From Azolla caroliniana (lineage: Eukaryota; Polypodiophyta), in contig JBHGNT010000038.1 of NCBI GenBank assembly GCA_043228905.1, forward strand, positions 1 through 64,000: 64,000 nucleotides of DNA. Direction: 5' to 3'. The notes under the pieces were generated by a model. That model was not told where the DNA came from. It did no database searches and saw nothing but the letters and a program-made list of their open reading frames with translations. Positions 25,246-39,000 of this stretch are shown piece by piece. How positions within the stretch are numbered: the stretch's first letter is position 1; every line of letters begins with the position of its first letter. Position numbers and translations under genes: made by a program.

Positions 25246-26485
25246 ATAGCGAGTGTGATATCGGATTTTTGTGTACAAACATGCGAATCGAAGCTAACAA
25301 CGCTAGCTATGATATGGAATTAAAAAATCAAGATTTTGAAACTCAGGTCGAGAGACATGACGAAATTACCAAATTTGAGGAGTGAGTTGAGAGGAGCCCT
25401 TGAGTAAATTAAAATGGTCATACCTAGCGAGTGTGATATCGAATTTTTGTGTACAAACATGCGAATCGAAGCTAACAACGCTAGCTGTGATATGGAATTA
25501 AAAAATCAAGATATTAAAACTCAGGTCGAGAGACATGAAGAAATTACCAAATTTGAGGAGTGAGGTTAGAAGAGCGCGTGAGTGAATTAAAATGTTCATA
25601 CCTGGCTCGTGTGATATCTGATTTTTGTGTTCAAACCTGCGAATCGAAGCTAACAACGCTAGCTATGATATGGAATTACAAAATCAAGATTTTGAAACTC
25701 CAGGCGAGAGACATGACGAAATTACCAAATTTGAGGAGTGAGGTTGGAAGAGCGCGTGAGTGAATTAAAATGTTCATACCTGGCTCGTGTGATATCGGAT
25801 TTTTGTGTACAAACATGCGAATCGAAGCTAACAACGCTAGCTATGATATGGAATTAAAAAATCAAGATTTTGAAACCCAGGTCGCGAGACATGACGAAAT
25901 TACCAAATTTGAGGAGGGAGTTGAGAGGAGCCCTTGAGTAAATTTAAATGGTCATACCTAGCGAGTGTGATATCGGATTTTTGTGTACAAACATGTGAAT
26001 CGAAGCTAACAACGCTAGCTATGATATGGAATTGAAAAATCAAGATTTTGAAACTCAGGTGGAGAGACATGACGAAATTAGCAAATTTGAGGAGTGAGTT
26101 GAGAGGAGCCCTTGAGTAAATTAAAATGGTCATACCTAGCGAGTGTGATATCGCACTTTTGTGTACAAACATGCGAATCGAAGCTAACAACGCTAGCTAT
26201 GATATGGAATTAAAAAATCAAGATTTTGAAACTCAGGTCGAGAGACATGACGAAATTACCAAATTTGAGGAGCGAGTTGAGAGGAGCCCTTGAGTAAATT
26301 AAAATGGTCATACCTAGCGAGTGTGATATCGGATTTTTGTGTACAAACATGCGAATCGAAGCTAACAACGCTAGCTATGATATGGAATTAAAAAATCAAG
26401 ATTTTGAAACTCAGGTCGAGAGACATGACGAAATTACCAAATTTGAGGAGCGAGTTGAGAGGAGCCCTTGAGTAAATTAAAATGG

Positions 26486-26663
26486 TCATACCTAGCGAGT
26501 GTGATATCGGATTTTTGTGTACAAACATGCGAATCGAAGCTAACAACGCTAGCTATGATATGGAATTAAAAAATCAAGATTTTGAAACTCAGGTCGAGAG
26601 ACATGACGAAATTACCAAATTTGAGGAGGGAGTTGAGAGGGACCCTTGAGTAAATTAAAATGG
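26486..26663 (+). repeat. Representative 178-bp monomer
   Basis: I use this copy as a reference, counting from TCATAC as position 1. It has 68 G or C bases in 178 (38% GC). An EcoRV site (GATATC) lies at 18-23 and an NheI site (GCTAGC) at 63-68, and both are present in most monomers. A dyad runs from 53 to 69: AGCTAAC, loop AAC, GCTAGCT, with one mismatch. A-rich and T-rich tracts lie at 27-31, 83-88 and 94-97. Seven CpG sites lie at 11, 23, 45, 50, 62, 110 and 122. The 3' third is purine-rich on this strand. Variants differ mainly at positions 6-15, 32-46, 101-111, 121-131 and 140-170. Confidence 0.95.
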
Positions 26664-27130
26664 TCATACCTAGCGAGTGTGATATCGGATTTTTGTGTAC
26701 AAACATGCGAATCGAAGCTAACAACGCTAGCTATGATATGGAATTAAAAAATCAAGATTTTGAAACTCAGGTCGAGAGACATGAAGAAATTACCAAATTT
26801 GAGGAGTGAGGTTGGAAGATCGCGTAAGTGAATAAAAATGTTCATACCTGGCTCGTGTGATATCGGATTTTTGTGTTCAAACATGCGAATCGAAGCTAAC
26901 AACGCTAGCTATGATATGGAATTAAAAAATCAAGATTTTGAAACTAAGGTCGAGAGACATGACGAAATTAGCAAATTTGAGGAGTGAGTTGAGAGGAGCC
27001 CTCGAGTAAATTAAAATGGTCATACCTAGCGAGTGTGATATCGGTTTTTTGTGTACAAACATGCGAATCGAAGCTAACAAGGCTAGCTATGATATGGAAT
27101 TAAAAAATCAAGATTTTGAAACTCAGGTCG

Positions 27131-30100
27131 AGAGACAAGAAGAAATTACCAAATTTGAGGAGGGAGTTAAGAAGAGCTATTAGGTAAATTACAATGTTCA
27201 TACCTGGCTCGTGTGATATCGGATTTTTGTGTTCAAACATTGGAATCGAAGCTAACAACGCTAGGTATGATATAGAATTAAAAAATCAAGATTTTGAAAC
27301 TCAGGTCGAGAGACATGACGAAATTACCAAATTTGAGGAGTGAGTTAAGAAGAGCTATTAGGTAAATTATAATGTTCATACCTGGCTCGTGTGATATCGG
27401 ATTTCTGTGTTCAAACATGCGAATCGAAGCTAATAACGCTAGCTATGATATGGAATTAAAAAATCAATATTTTGAAACTGAGGTCGAGAGACATGACGAA
27501 ATTAGCAAATTTGAGGAGTGAGTTGAGATGAGCCCTTGAGTAAATTAAAATGTTCATACATAGCGAGTGTGATATCGGATTTTTGTGTACAAACATGCGA
27601 ATCGAAGCTAACAACGCTAGCTATGATATGGAATTAAAAAATCAAGATTTTGAAACTCAGGTCGAGAGACATGACGAAATTACCAAATTTGAGGAGTGAG
27701 TTGAGAGGAGCCCTTGAGTAAATTAAAATGGTCATACCTAGCGAGTGTGATATCGAATTTTTGTGTACAAACATGCGAATCGAAGCTAACAACGCTAGCT
27801 GTGATATGGAATTAAAAAATCAAGATATTAAAACTCAGGTCGAGAGACATGAAGAAATTACCAAATTTGAGGAGTGAGGTTAGAAGAGCGCGTGAGTGAA
27901 TTAAAATGTTCATACCTGGCTCGTGTGATATCTGATTTTTGTGTTCAAACCTGCGAATCGAAGCTAACAACGCTAGCTATGATATGGAATTACAAAATCA
28001 AGATTTTGAAACTCCAGGCGAGAGACATGACGAAATTACCAAATTTGAGGAGTGAGGTTGGAAGAGCGCGTGAGTGAATTAAAATGTTCATACCTGGCTC
28101 GTGTGATATCGGATTTTTGTGTACAAACATGCGAATCGAAGCTAACAACGCTAGCTATGATATGGAATTAAAAAATCAAGATTTTGAAACCCAGGTCGCG
28201 AGACATGACGAAATTACCAAATTTGAGGAGGGAGTTGAGAGGAGCCCTTGAGTAAATTAAAATGGTCATACCTAGCGAGTGTGATATCGGATTTTTGTGT
28301 ACAAACATGTGAATCGAAGCTAACAACGCTAGCTATGATATGGAATTGAAAAATCAAGATTTTGAAACTCAGGTGGAGAGACATGACGAAATTAGCAAAT
28401 TTGAGGAGTGAGTTGAGAGGAGCCCTTGAGTAAATTAAAATGGTCATACCTAGCGAGTGTGATATCGCACTTTTGTGTACAAACATGCGAATCGAAGCTA
28501 ACAACGCTAGCTATGATATGGAATTAAAAAATCAAGATTTTGAAACTCAGGTCGAGAGACATGACGAAATTACCAAATTTGAGGAGCGAGTTGAGAGGAG
28601 CCCTTGAGTAAATTAAAATGGTCATACCTAGCGAGTGTGATATCGGATTTTTGTGTACAAACATGCGAATCGAAGCTAACAACGCTAGCTATGATATGGA
28701 ATTAAAAAATCAAGATTTTGAAACTCAGGTCGAGAGACATGACGAAATTACCAAATTTGAGGAGCGAGTTGAGAGGAGCCCTTGAGTAAATTAAAATGGT
28801 CATACCTAGCGAGTGTGATATCGGATTTTTGTGTACAAACATGCGAATCGAAGCTAACAACGCTAGCTATGATATGGAATTAAAAAATCAAGATTTTGAA
28901 ACTCAGGTCAAGAGACATGACGAAATTAGCAAATTTGAGGAGGGAGTTGAGAGGAGCCCTTGAGTAAATTAAAATGTTCATACCTGGCTCGTGTGATATC
29001 GGATTTTTGTGTTCAAACATGCGAATCGAAGCTCACAACGCTAGCTATAATATGGAATTAAAAAATCAATATTTTGAAAGTCAGGTCGAGAGACATGACG
29101 AAATTAGCAAATTTGAGGAGTGAGTTGAGAGAAGCCCTTGAGTAAATTACAATGTTTATACCTGGTTCGTGTGATATCGGATTTTTGTGTTCAAACATGC
29201 GAATCGAAGCTAACAACGCTAGCTATGATATGGAATTAAAAAATCAAGATTTTGAAACTCAGGTCGAGAGACATGAAGAAATTACCAAATTTGAGGAGTG
29301 AGTTGAGAGGAGCCCTTGAGTAAATGAAAATGGTCATACCTAGCGAGTGTGATATCGGATTTTTGTGTACAAACATGCGAATCGAAGCTAACAACGCTAG
29401 CTATGATATGGAATTAAAAAATCAATATTTTGAAACTCAGGTCGAGAGACATGAAGAAATTACCAAATTTGAGGAGGGAGTTAAGAAGAGCTATTAGGTA
29501 AATTACAATGTTCATACCTGGCTCGTGTGATATCGGATTTTTGTGTTCAAACATTGGAATCGAAGCTAACAACGCTAGGTATGATATAGAATTAAAAAAT
29601 CAAGATTTTGAAACTCAGGTCGAGAGACATGACGAAATTACCAAATTTGAGGAGTGAGTTAAGAAGAGCTATTAGGTAAATTATAATGTTCATACCTGGC
29701 TCGTGTGATATCGGATTTCTGTGTTCAAACATGCGAATCGAAGCTAATAACGCTAGCTATGATATGGAATTAAAAAATCAATATTTTGAAACTGAGGTCG
29801 AGAGACATGACGAAATTAGCAAATTTGAGGAGTGAGTTGAGATGAGCCCTTGAGTAAATTAAAATGTTCATACATAGCGAGTGTGATATCGGATTTTTGT
29901 GTACAAACATGCGAATCGAAGCTAACAACGCTAGCTATGATATGGAATTAAAAAATCAAGATTTTGAAACTCAGGTCGAGAGACATGACGAAATTACCAA
30001 ATTTGAGGAGTGAGTTGAGAGGAGCCCTTGAGTAAATTAAAATGGTCATACCTAGCGAGTGTGATATCGAATTTTTGTGTACAAACATGCGAATCGAAGC

Positions 30101-32100
30101 TAACAACGCTAGCTGTGATATGGAATTAAAAAATCAAGATATTAAAACTCAGGTCGAGAGACATGAAGAAATTACCAAATTTGAGGAGTGAGGTTAGAAG
30201 AGCGCGTGAGTGAATTAAAATGTTCATACCTGGCTCGTGTGATATCTGATTTTTGTGTTCAAACCTGCGAATCGAAGCTAACAACGCTAGCTATGATATG
30301 GAATTACAAAATCAAGATTTTGAAACTCCAGGCGAGAGACATGACGAAATTACCAAATTTGAGGAGTGAGGTTGGAAGAGCGCGTGAGTGAATTAAAATG
30401 TTCATACCTGGCTCGTGTGATATCGGATTTTTGTGTACAAACATGCGAATCGAAGCTAACAACGCTAGCTATGATATGGAATTAAAAAATCAAGATTTTG
30501 AAACCCAGGTCGCGAGACATGACGAAATTACCAAATTTGAGGAGAGAGTTGAGAGGAGCCCTTGAGTAAATTAAAATGGTCATACCTAGCGAGTGTGATA
30601 TCGGATTTTTGTGTACAAACATGTGAATCGAAGCTAACAACGCTAGCTATGATATGGAATTGAAAAATCAAGATTTTGAAACTCAGGTGGAGAGACATGA
30701 CGAAATTAGCAAATTTGAGGAGTGAGTTGAGAGGAGCCCTTGAGTAAATTAAAATGGTCATACCTAGCGAGTGTGATATCGCACTTTTGTGTACAAACAT
30801 GCGAATCGAAGCTAACAACGCTAGCTATGATATGGAATTAAAAAATCAAGATTTTGAAACTCAGGTCGAGAGACATGACGAAATTACCAAATTTGAGGAG
30901 CGAGTTGAGAGGAGCCCTTGAGTAAATTAAAATGGTCATACCTAGCGAGTGTGATATCGGATTTTTGTGTACAAACATGCGAATCGAAGCTAACAACGCT
31001 AGCTATGATATGGAATTAAAAAATCAAGATTTTGAAACTCAGGTCGAGAGACATGACGAAATTACCAAATTTGAGGAGCGAGTTGAGAGGAGCCCTTGAG
31101 TAAATTAAAATGGTCATACCTAGCGAGTGTGATATCGGATTTTTGTGTACAAACATGCGAATCGAAGCTAACAACGCTACCTATGATATGGAATTAAAAA
31201 ATCAAGATTTTGAAACTCAGGTCAAGAGACATGACGAAATTAGCAAATTTGAGGAGGGAGTTGAGAGGAGCCCTTGAGTAAATTAAAATGTTCATACCTG
31301 GCTCGTGTGATATCGGATTTTTGTGTTCAAACATGCGAATCGAAGCTCACAACGCTAGCTATAATATGGAATTAAAAAATCAATATTTTGAAAGTCAGGT
31401 CGAGAGACATGACGAAATTAGCAAATTTGAGGAGTGAGTTGAGAGAAGCCCTTGAGTAAATTACAATGTTTATACCTGGTTCGTGTGATATCGGATTTTT
31501 GTGTTCAAACATGCGAATCGAAGCTAACAACGCTAGCTATGATATGGAATTAAAAAATCAAGATTTTGAAACTAAGGTCGAGAGACATGACGAAATTAGC
31601 AAATTTGAGGAGTGAGTTGAGAGGAGCCCTTGAGTAAATGAAAATGGTCATACCTAGCGAGTGTGATATCGGATTTTTGTGTACAAACATGCGAATCGAA
31701 GCTAACAACGCTAGCTATGATATGGAATTAAAAAATCAATATTTTGAAACTCAGGTCGAGAGACATGAAGAAATTACCAAATTTGAGGAGGGAGTTAAGA
31801 AGAGCTATTAGGTAAATTACAATGTTCATACCTGGCTCGTGTGATATCGGATTTTTGTGTTCAAACATTGGAATCGAAGCTAACAACGCTAGGTATGATA
31901 TAGAATTAAAAAATCAAGATTTTGAAACTCAGGTCGAGAGACATGACGAAATTACCAAATTTGAGGAGTGAGTTAAGAAGAGCTATTAGGTAAATTATAA
32001 TGTTCATACCTGGCTCGTGTGATATCGGATTTCTGTGTTCAAACATGCGAATCGAAGCTAATAACGCTAGCTATGATATGGAATAAAAAAATCAATATTT
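27131..32100 (+). repeat. 13-monomer HOR, exact period 2,314 bp
   Basis: Matching positions are 2,314 bp (13 x 178) apart with no net indel: 27,874 and 30,188; 28,214 and 30,528; 29,031 and 31,345 (the GCTCACAACG monomer). The left part of the unit also matches 25.06-26.62 kb at 2,314 bp. Markers include the GATATCTGATTTT monomer, GATATTAAAACTCAGG, the CCCAGGTCGCGAG monomer, GATATCGCACTTTTG and GAAAGTCAGG. The copies differ at only a few bases, making this the most regular HOR of the window. It ends around 32.1 kb, where GGAATAAAAAAATC and then a different monomer order appear. Confidence 0.9.
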
Positions 32101-35100
32101 TGAAACTCAGGTCGAGAGACATGACGAAATTAGCAAATTTGAGGAGTGAGTTGAGAGGAGCCCTTGAGTAAATTAAAATGGTCATACATAGCGAGTGTGA
32201 TATCGGATTTTTGTGTACAAACATGCGAATCGAAGCTAACAACGCTAGCTATGATATGGAATTAAAAAATCAAGATTTTGAAACTCAGGTCGAGAGACAT
32301 GACGAAATTACCAAATTTGAGGAGGGAGTTGAGAGGGACCCTTGAGTAAATTAAAATGGTCATACCTAGCGAGTGTGATATCGGATTTTTGTGTACAAAC
32401 ATGCGAATCGAAGCTAACAACGCTAGCTATGATATGGAATTAAAAAATCAAGATTTTGAAACTCAGGTCGAGAGACATGAAGAAATTACCAAATTTGAGG
32501 AGTGAGGTTGGAAGAACGCGTGAGTGAATTAAAATGTTCATACCTGGCTCGTGTGATATCGGATTTTTGTGTTCAAACATGCGAATCGAAGCTAACAACG
32601 CTAGCTATGATATGGAATTGAAAAATGAAGATTTTGAAACTCAGGTCGAGAGACATGACAAAATTAGCAAATTTGAGGAGTGAGTTGAGAGGAGCCCTTC
32701 AGTAGATAAAAATGTTCATACCTAGCTCGTGTGATATCGGATTTTTGTGTTCAAACATCCGAATCGAAGCTAACAACGCTAGCTATGATATGGAATTAAA
32801 AAATCAAGATTTTGAAACTAAGGTCGAGAGACATGACGAAATTAGCAAATTTGAGGAGTGAGTTGAGAGGAGCCCTCGAGTAAATTAAAATGGTCATACC
32901 TAGCGAGTGTGATATCGGTTTTTTGTGTACAAACATGCGAATCGAAGCTAACAATGCTAGCTATGATATGGAATTAAAAAATCAAGATTTTGAAACTCAG
33001 GTCGAGAGACATGAAGAAATTACCAAATTTGAGGAGGGAGTTAAGAAGAGCTATTAGGTAAATTACAATGTTCATACCTGGCTCGTGTGATATCGGATTT
33101 TTGTGTTCAAACATTGGAATCGAAGCTAACAACGCTAGGTATGCTATAGAATTAAAAAATCAAGATTTTGAAACTCAGGTCGAGAGACATGACGAAATTA
33201 CCAAATTTGAGGAGTGAGTTAAGAAGAGCTATTAGGTAAATTATAATGTTCATACCTGGCTCGTGTGATATCGGATTTCTGTGTTCAAACATGCGAATCG
33301 AAGCTAATAACGCTAGCTATGATATGGAATGAAAAAATCAAGATTTTGAAACTCAGGTCGAGAGACATGACGAAATTACCAAATTTGAGGAGGGAGTTGA
33401 GAGGGGCCCTTGAGTAAATTAATATGTTCATACCTAGCTCGTGTGATATCGGATTTTTGTGTACAAACATGCGAATCGAAGCTAACAACGCTAGCTATGA
33501 TATGGAATTAAAAAATCAAGATTTTGAAACTCAGGTCGAGAGACATGACGAAATTACCAAATTTGAGGAGTGAGTTGAGAGGAGCCCTTGAGTAAATTAT
33601 AATGTTCATACCTGGTTCGTGTGATATCGGATTTTTGTGTTCAAACATGCGAATCGAAGCTAATAACGCTATCTATGATATGGAATTAAAAAATCAAGAT
33701 TTTGCAACTCAAGTCAAGAGACATGAAGAAATTACCAAATTTGAGGAGTGAGGTTGGAAGAGCGCGTGAGTGAATTAAAATGTTCATACCTGGCTCGTGT
33801 GATATCGGATTTTTGTGTTCAAACATGCGAATCGAAGCTAACAACGCTAGCTATGATATGGAATAAAAAAAACAAGATTTTCAAACTCAGGTCAAGAGAC
33901 ATAACGAAATTAGCAAATTTGAGGAGTGAGTTGAGAGGAGCCCTTGAGTAAATTAAAATGGTCATACCTAGAGAGTGTGATATCGGATTTTTGTGTACAA
34001 ACATGCGAATCGAAGCTAACAACGCTAGCTATGATATGGAATTAAAAAATCAAGACTTTGAAACTCAGGTCAAGAGACATGACGAAATTACTAAATTTGA
34101 GGAGGGAGTTGAAAGGGGCCCTTGAGTAAATTAAAATGGTCATACCTAGCTCGTGTGATATCGGATTTTTGTGTTCAAACATGCGAATCGAAGCTAACAA
34201 CGCTAGCTACGACATGGAATAAAAAAAAAGAAGATTTTGAAACTCAGGTCAAGAGACATGACGAAATTAGCAAATTTGAGGAGTGAGTTGAGAGGAGCCC
34301 TTGACTAAATTAAAATGTTCATACATAGCGAGTGTGATATCGGATTTTTGTGTACAAACATGCGAATCGAAGCTAAAAACGCTAGCTATGATATGGAATT
34401 AAAAAATCAAGATTTTGAAACTCAGGTCGAGAGACATGACGAAATTACCAAATTTGAGGAGGGAGTTGAGAGGGGCCCTTGAGTAAATTAATATGTTCAT
34501 ACCTAGCTCGTGTGATATCGGGTTTTTGTGTTCAAACATGCGAATCGAAGCTAACAATGCTAGCTATGATATGGAATTAAAAAATCAAGATTTTGAAACT
34601 CAGGTCGAGAGACATGAAGAAATTACCAAATTTGAGGAGGGAGTTAAGAAGAGCTATTAGGTAAATTAAAATGGTCATACCTGGCTCGTGTGATATCGGA
34701 TTTTTGTTTTCAAACATTGGAATCGAAGCTAACAACGCTAGCTATGATATAGAATTAAAAAATCAAGATTTTGAAACTCAGGTCGAGAGACATGACGAAA
34801 TTACCAAATTTGAGGAGTGAGTTAAGAAGAGCTATTAGGTAAATTATAATGTTCATACCTGGCTCGTGTGATATCGGATTTCTGTGTTCAAACATGCGAA
34901 TCGAAGCTAATAACGCTAGCTATGATATGGAATTAAAAAATCAATATTTTGAAACTCAGGTCGAGAGACATGACGAAATTAGCAAATTTGAGGAGTGAGT
35001 TGAGATGAGCCCTTGAGTAAATTAAAATGTTCATACATAGCGAGTGTGATATCGGATTTTTGTGTACAAACATGCGAATCAAAGCTAACAACGCTAGCTA

Positions 35101-36050
35101 TGATATGGAATTAAAAAATCAAGATTTTGAAACTCAGGTCGAGAGACATGACGAAATTACCAAATTTGAGGAGTGAGTTGAGAGGAGCCCTTGAGTAAAT
35201 TATAATGTTCATACCTGGTTCGTGTGATATCGGATTTTTGTGTTCAAACATGCGAATCGAAGCTAATAACGCTAGCTATGATATGGAATTAAAAAATCAA
35301 GATTTTGCAACTCAAGTCAAGAGACATGAAGAAATTACCAAATTTGAGGAGTGAGGTTGGAAGAGCGCGTCAGTGAATTAAAATGTTCATACCTGGCTCG
35401 TGTGATATCGGATTTTTGTGTTCAAACATGCGAATCGAAGCTAACAACGCTAGCTATGATATGGAATTGAAAAATGAAGATTTTGAAACTCAGGTCAAGA
35501 GACATGACGAAATTAGCAAATTTGAGGAGTGAGTTGAGAGGAGCCCTTCAGTAGATAAAAATGTTCATACCTAGCTCGTGTGATATCGGATTTTTGTGTT
35601 CAAACATCCGAATCGAAGCTAACAACGCTAGCTATGATATGGAATTAAAAAATCAAGATTTTGAAACTAAGGTCGAGAGACATGACGAAATTAGCAAATT
35701 TGAGGAGTGAGTTGAGAGGAGCCCTCGAGTGAATTAAAATGGTCATACCTAGCGAGTGTGATATCGGTTTTTTGTGTACAAACATGCGAATCGAAGCTAA
35801 CAATGCTAGCTATGATATGGAATTAAAAAATCAAGATTTTGAAACTCAGGTCGAGAGACATGAAGAAATTACCAAATTTGAGGAGGGAGTTAAGAAGAGC
35901 TATTAGGTAAATTACAATGTTCATACCTGGCTCGTGTGATATCGGATTTTTGTGTTCAAACATTGGAATCGAAGCTAACAACGCTAGCTATGATATAGAA
36001 TTAAAAAATCAAGATTTTGAAACTCAGGTCGAGAGACATGACGAAATTAC
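32101..36050 (+). repeat. Mosaic with 2,849-bp (16-monomer) and 1,246-bp (7-monomer) periods
   Basis: Parts of 32.5-33.95 kb match parts of 35.4-36.8 kb at 2,849 bp, including the GGAATTGAAAAATGAAG monomer (32,612 and 35,461). The stretch 34.83-35.4 kb matches 36.07-36.63 kb at 1,246 bp (marker GAATCAAAGC at 35,081 and 36,327). About 32.69-34.25 kb also matches 41.23-42.78 kb at 8,537 bp (marker GGTATGCTATAG near 33,140 and 41,680). From here on a monomer with a run of eight or nine A (for example near 33,863 and 34,220) becomes common. Confidence 0.8.
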
Positions 36051-39000
36051 CAAATTTGAGGAGTGAGTTAAGAAGAGCTATTAGGTAAATTATAATGTTC
36101 ATACCTGGCTCGTGTGATATCGGATTTCTGTGTTCAAACATGCGAATCGAAGCTAATAACGCTAGCTATGATATGGAATTAAAAAATCAATATTTTGAAA
36201 CTCAGGTCGAGAGACATGACGAAATTAGCAAATTTGAGGAGTGAGTTGAGATGAGCCCTTGAGTAAATTAAAATGTTCATACATAGCGAGTGTGATATCG
36301 GATTTTTGTGTACAAACATGCGAATCAAAGCTAACAACGCTAGCTATGATATGGAATTAAAAAATCAAGATTTTGAAACTCAGGTCGAGAGACATGACGA
36401 AATGACCAAATTTGAGGAGTGAGTTGAGAGGAGCCCTTGAGTAAATTATAATGTTCATACCTGGTTCGTGTGATATCGGATTTTTGTGTTCAAACATGCG
36501 AATCGAAGCTAATAACGCTAGCTATGATATGGAATTAAAAAATCAAGATTTTGCAACTCAAGTCAAGAGACATGAAGAAATTACCAAATTTGAGGAGTGA
36601 GGTTGGAAGAGCGCGTCAGTGAATTAAAATGTTCATACCTGGCTCGTGTGATATCGGATTTTTGTGTTCAAACATGCGAATCGAAGCTAACAACGCTAGC
36701 TATGATATGGAATAAAAAAAACAAGATTTTCAAACTCAGGTCAAGAGACATGACGAAATTAGCAAATTTGAGGAGTGAGTTGAGAGGAGCCCTTGAGTAA
36801 ATTAAAATGGTCATACCTAGAGAGTGTGATATCGGATTTTTGTGTACAAACATGCGAATCGAAGCTAACAACGCTAGCTATGATATGGAATTACAAAATC
36901 AAGATTTTGAAACTCAGGTCGAGAGACATGAAGAAATTACCAAATTTGAGGAGTGACGTTGAGAGGAGCCCTTGAGTAAATTAAAATGGTCATACCTAGC
37001 GAGTGTGATATCGGATTTTTGTGTACAAACATGCGAATCGAAGCTAACAATGCTAGCTATGATATGGAATTAAAAAAACAAGATTTTGAAACTCAGGTCG
37101 AGAGACATGACGAAATTACCAAATTTGAGGAGTGAGTTGAGAGGAGCCCTTGAGTAAATTAAAATGGTCATACCTAGCGAGTGTGATATCGGATTTTTGT
37201 GTACAAACATGCGAATCGAAGCTAACAACGCTAGCTATGATATGGAATTAAAAAATCAAGATTTTGAAACTTACGTCGAGAGATATGACGAAATTAGCAA
37301 ATTTGAGGAGTGAGTTGAGAGGAGCCCTTGAGTAAATTAAAATGGTCATACCTAGCGAGTGTGATATCGGATTTTTGTGTTCAAACATGCGAATCTAAGC
37401 TAACAACGCTAGCTATGATATGGAATTAAAAAATCAAGATTTTGAAACTCAGGTCGAGAGACATGACGAAATTACCAAATTTGAGGAGCGAGTTAAGAAG
37501 AGCTATTAGGTACATTACAATGTTCATACCTGGCTCGTGTGATATCGGTTTTTTGTGTTCAAACATGCGAATCGAAGCTAACAATGCTAGCAATGATATG
37601 GAATTAAAAAATCAAGATTTTGAAACTCAGGTCGAGAGACATGACGAAATTTCCAAATTTCAGGAGGGAGTTGAGAAGAGCTAGTAGGTAAATTATAATG
37701 TTCATACCTGGTTCGTGTGATATCGGATTTTTTTGTTCAAACATTCGAATCGAAGCTAACAACGCTAGCTATGATATGGAATTAAAAAATCAATATTTTG
37801 AAACTCAGGTCGAGAGACATGACGAAATTAGCAAATTTGAGGAGTGAGTTGAGATGAGCCCTTGAGTAAATTAAAATGTTCATACATAGCGAGTGTGATA
37901 TCGGATTTTTGTGTACAAACATGCGAATCGAAGCTAACAACGCTAGCTATGATATGGAATTAAAAAATCAAGATTTTGAAACTCAGGTCGAGAGACATGA
38001 CGAAATTACCAAATTTGAGGAGTGAGTTGAGAGGAGCCCTTGAGTAAATTATAATGTTCATACCTGGTTCGTGTGATATCGGATTTTTGTGTTCAAACAT
38101 GCGAATCGAAGCTAATAACGCTAGCTATGATATGGAATTAAAAAATCAAGATTTTGCAACTCAAGTCAAGAGACATGAAGAAATTACCAAATTTGAGGAG
38201 TGAGGTTGGAAGAGCGCGTCAGTGAATTAAAATGTTCATACCTGGCTCGTGTGATATCGGATTTTTGTGTTCAAACATGCGAATCGAAGCTAACAACGCT
38301 AGCTATGATATGGAATAAAAAAAACAAGATTTTCAAACTCAGGTCAAGAGACATGACGAAATTAGCAAATTTGAGGAGTGAGTTGAGAGGAGCCCTTGAG
38401 TAAATTAAAATGGTCATACCTAGAGAGTGTGATATCGGATTTTTGTGTACAAACATGCGAATCGAAGCTAACAACGCTAGCTATGATATGGAATTAAAAA
38501 ATCAAGATTTTGAAACTTACGTCGAGAGATATGACGAAATTAGCAAATTTGAGGAGTGAGTTGAGAGGAGCCCTTGAGTAAATTAAAATGGTCATACCTA
38601 GCGAGTGTGATATCGGATTTTTGTGTTCAAACATGCGAATCTAAGCTAACAACGCTAGCTATGATATGGAATTAAAAAATCAAGATTTTGAAACTCAGGT
38701 CGAGAGACATGACGAAATTACCAAATTTGAGGAGCGAGTTAAGAAGAGCTATTAGGTACATTACAATGTTCATACCTGGCTCGTGTTCATACCTGGCTCG
38801 TGTGATATGGAAGCTAACAAGGCTAGCTATGATATGGAATTAAAAAATCAAGATTTTGCAACTCAAGTCGAGAGACATGAAGAAATTACCAAATTTGAGG
38901 AGTGAGGTTGGAAGAGCGCGTGAGTGAATTAAAATGTTCATACCTGGTCGTGTGATATCGGATTTTTGTGTTCAAACATGCGAATCGAAGCTAACAACGC

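Larger units (their letters stand above)
22191..27130 (+). repeat. 14- and 15-monomer units, mosaic
   Basis: Bases about 22.2-23.25 kb match 24.69-25.9 kb, first at 2,492 bp (14 monomers, markers CAACATTTTG and GAGATGAGCCC) and then at 2,670 bp (15 monomers). Bases 24.4-25.06 kb match 26.9-27.55 kb at 2,492 bp. Three nearly identical consecutive monomers of the TACAAACATGCG type lie at about 26.13-26.66 kb. The stretch 26.62-27.12 kb differs from the corresponding part of the following 13-monomer units. Only satellite DNA is present. Confidence 0.8.

Noticed and set aside
25900-26190. 96-codon minus-strand frames here and at 28,214, 30,528, 58,120, 61,858 and 63,460
   Set aside because: They cross monomer borders in a satellite, recur with the HOR period and vary like noncoding DNA. 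No protein family is recognisable.
26512-26518. T-runs (GATTTTTG) as Pol III terminators or A-runs as poly(A) sites
   Set aside because: They occur in every monomer as part of the repeat, with no A/B box, tRNA fold or gene nearby.
38769-38802. Target-site duplication of a mobile element
   Set aside because: The two 17-bp copies are directly adjacent with nothing between them, so this is a tandem duplication in a damaged monomer.
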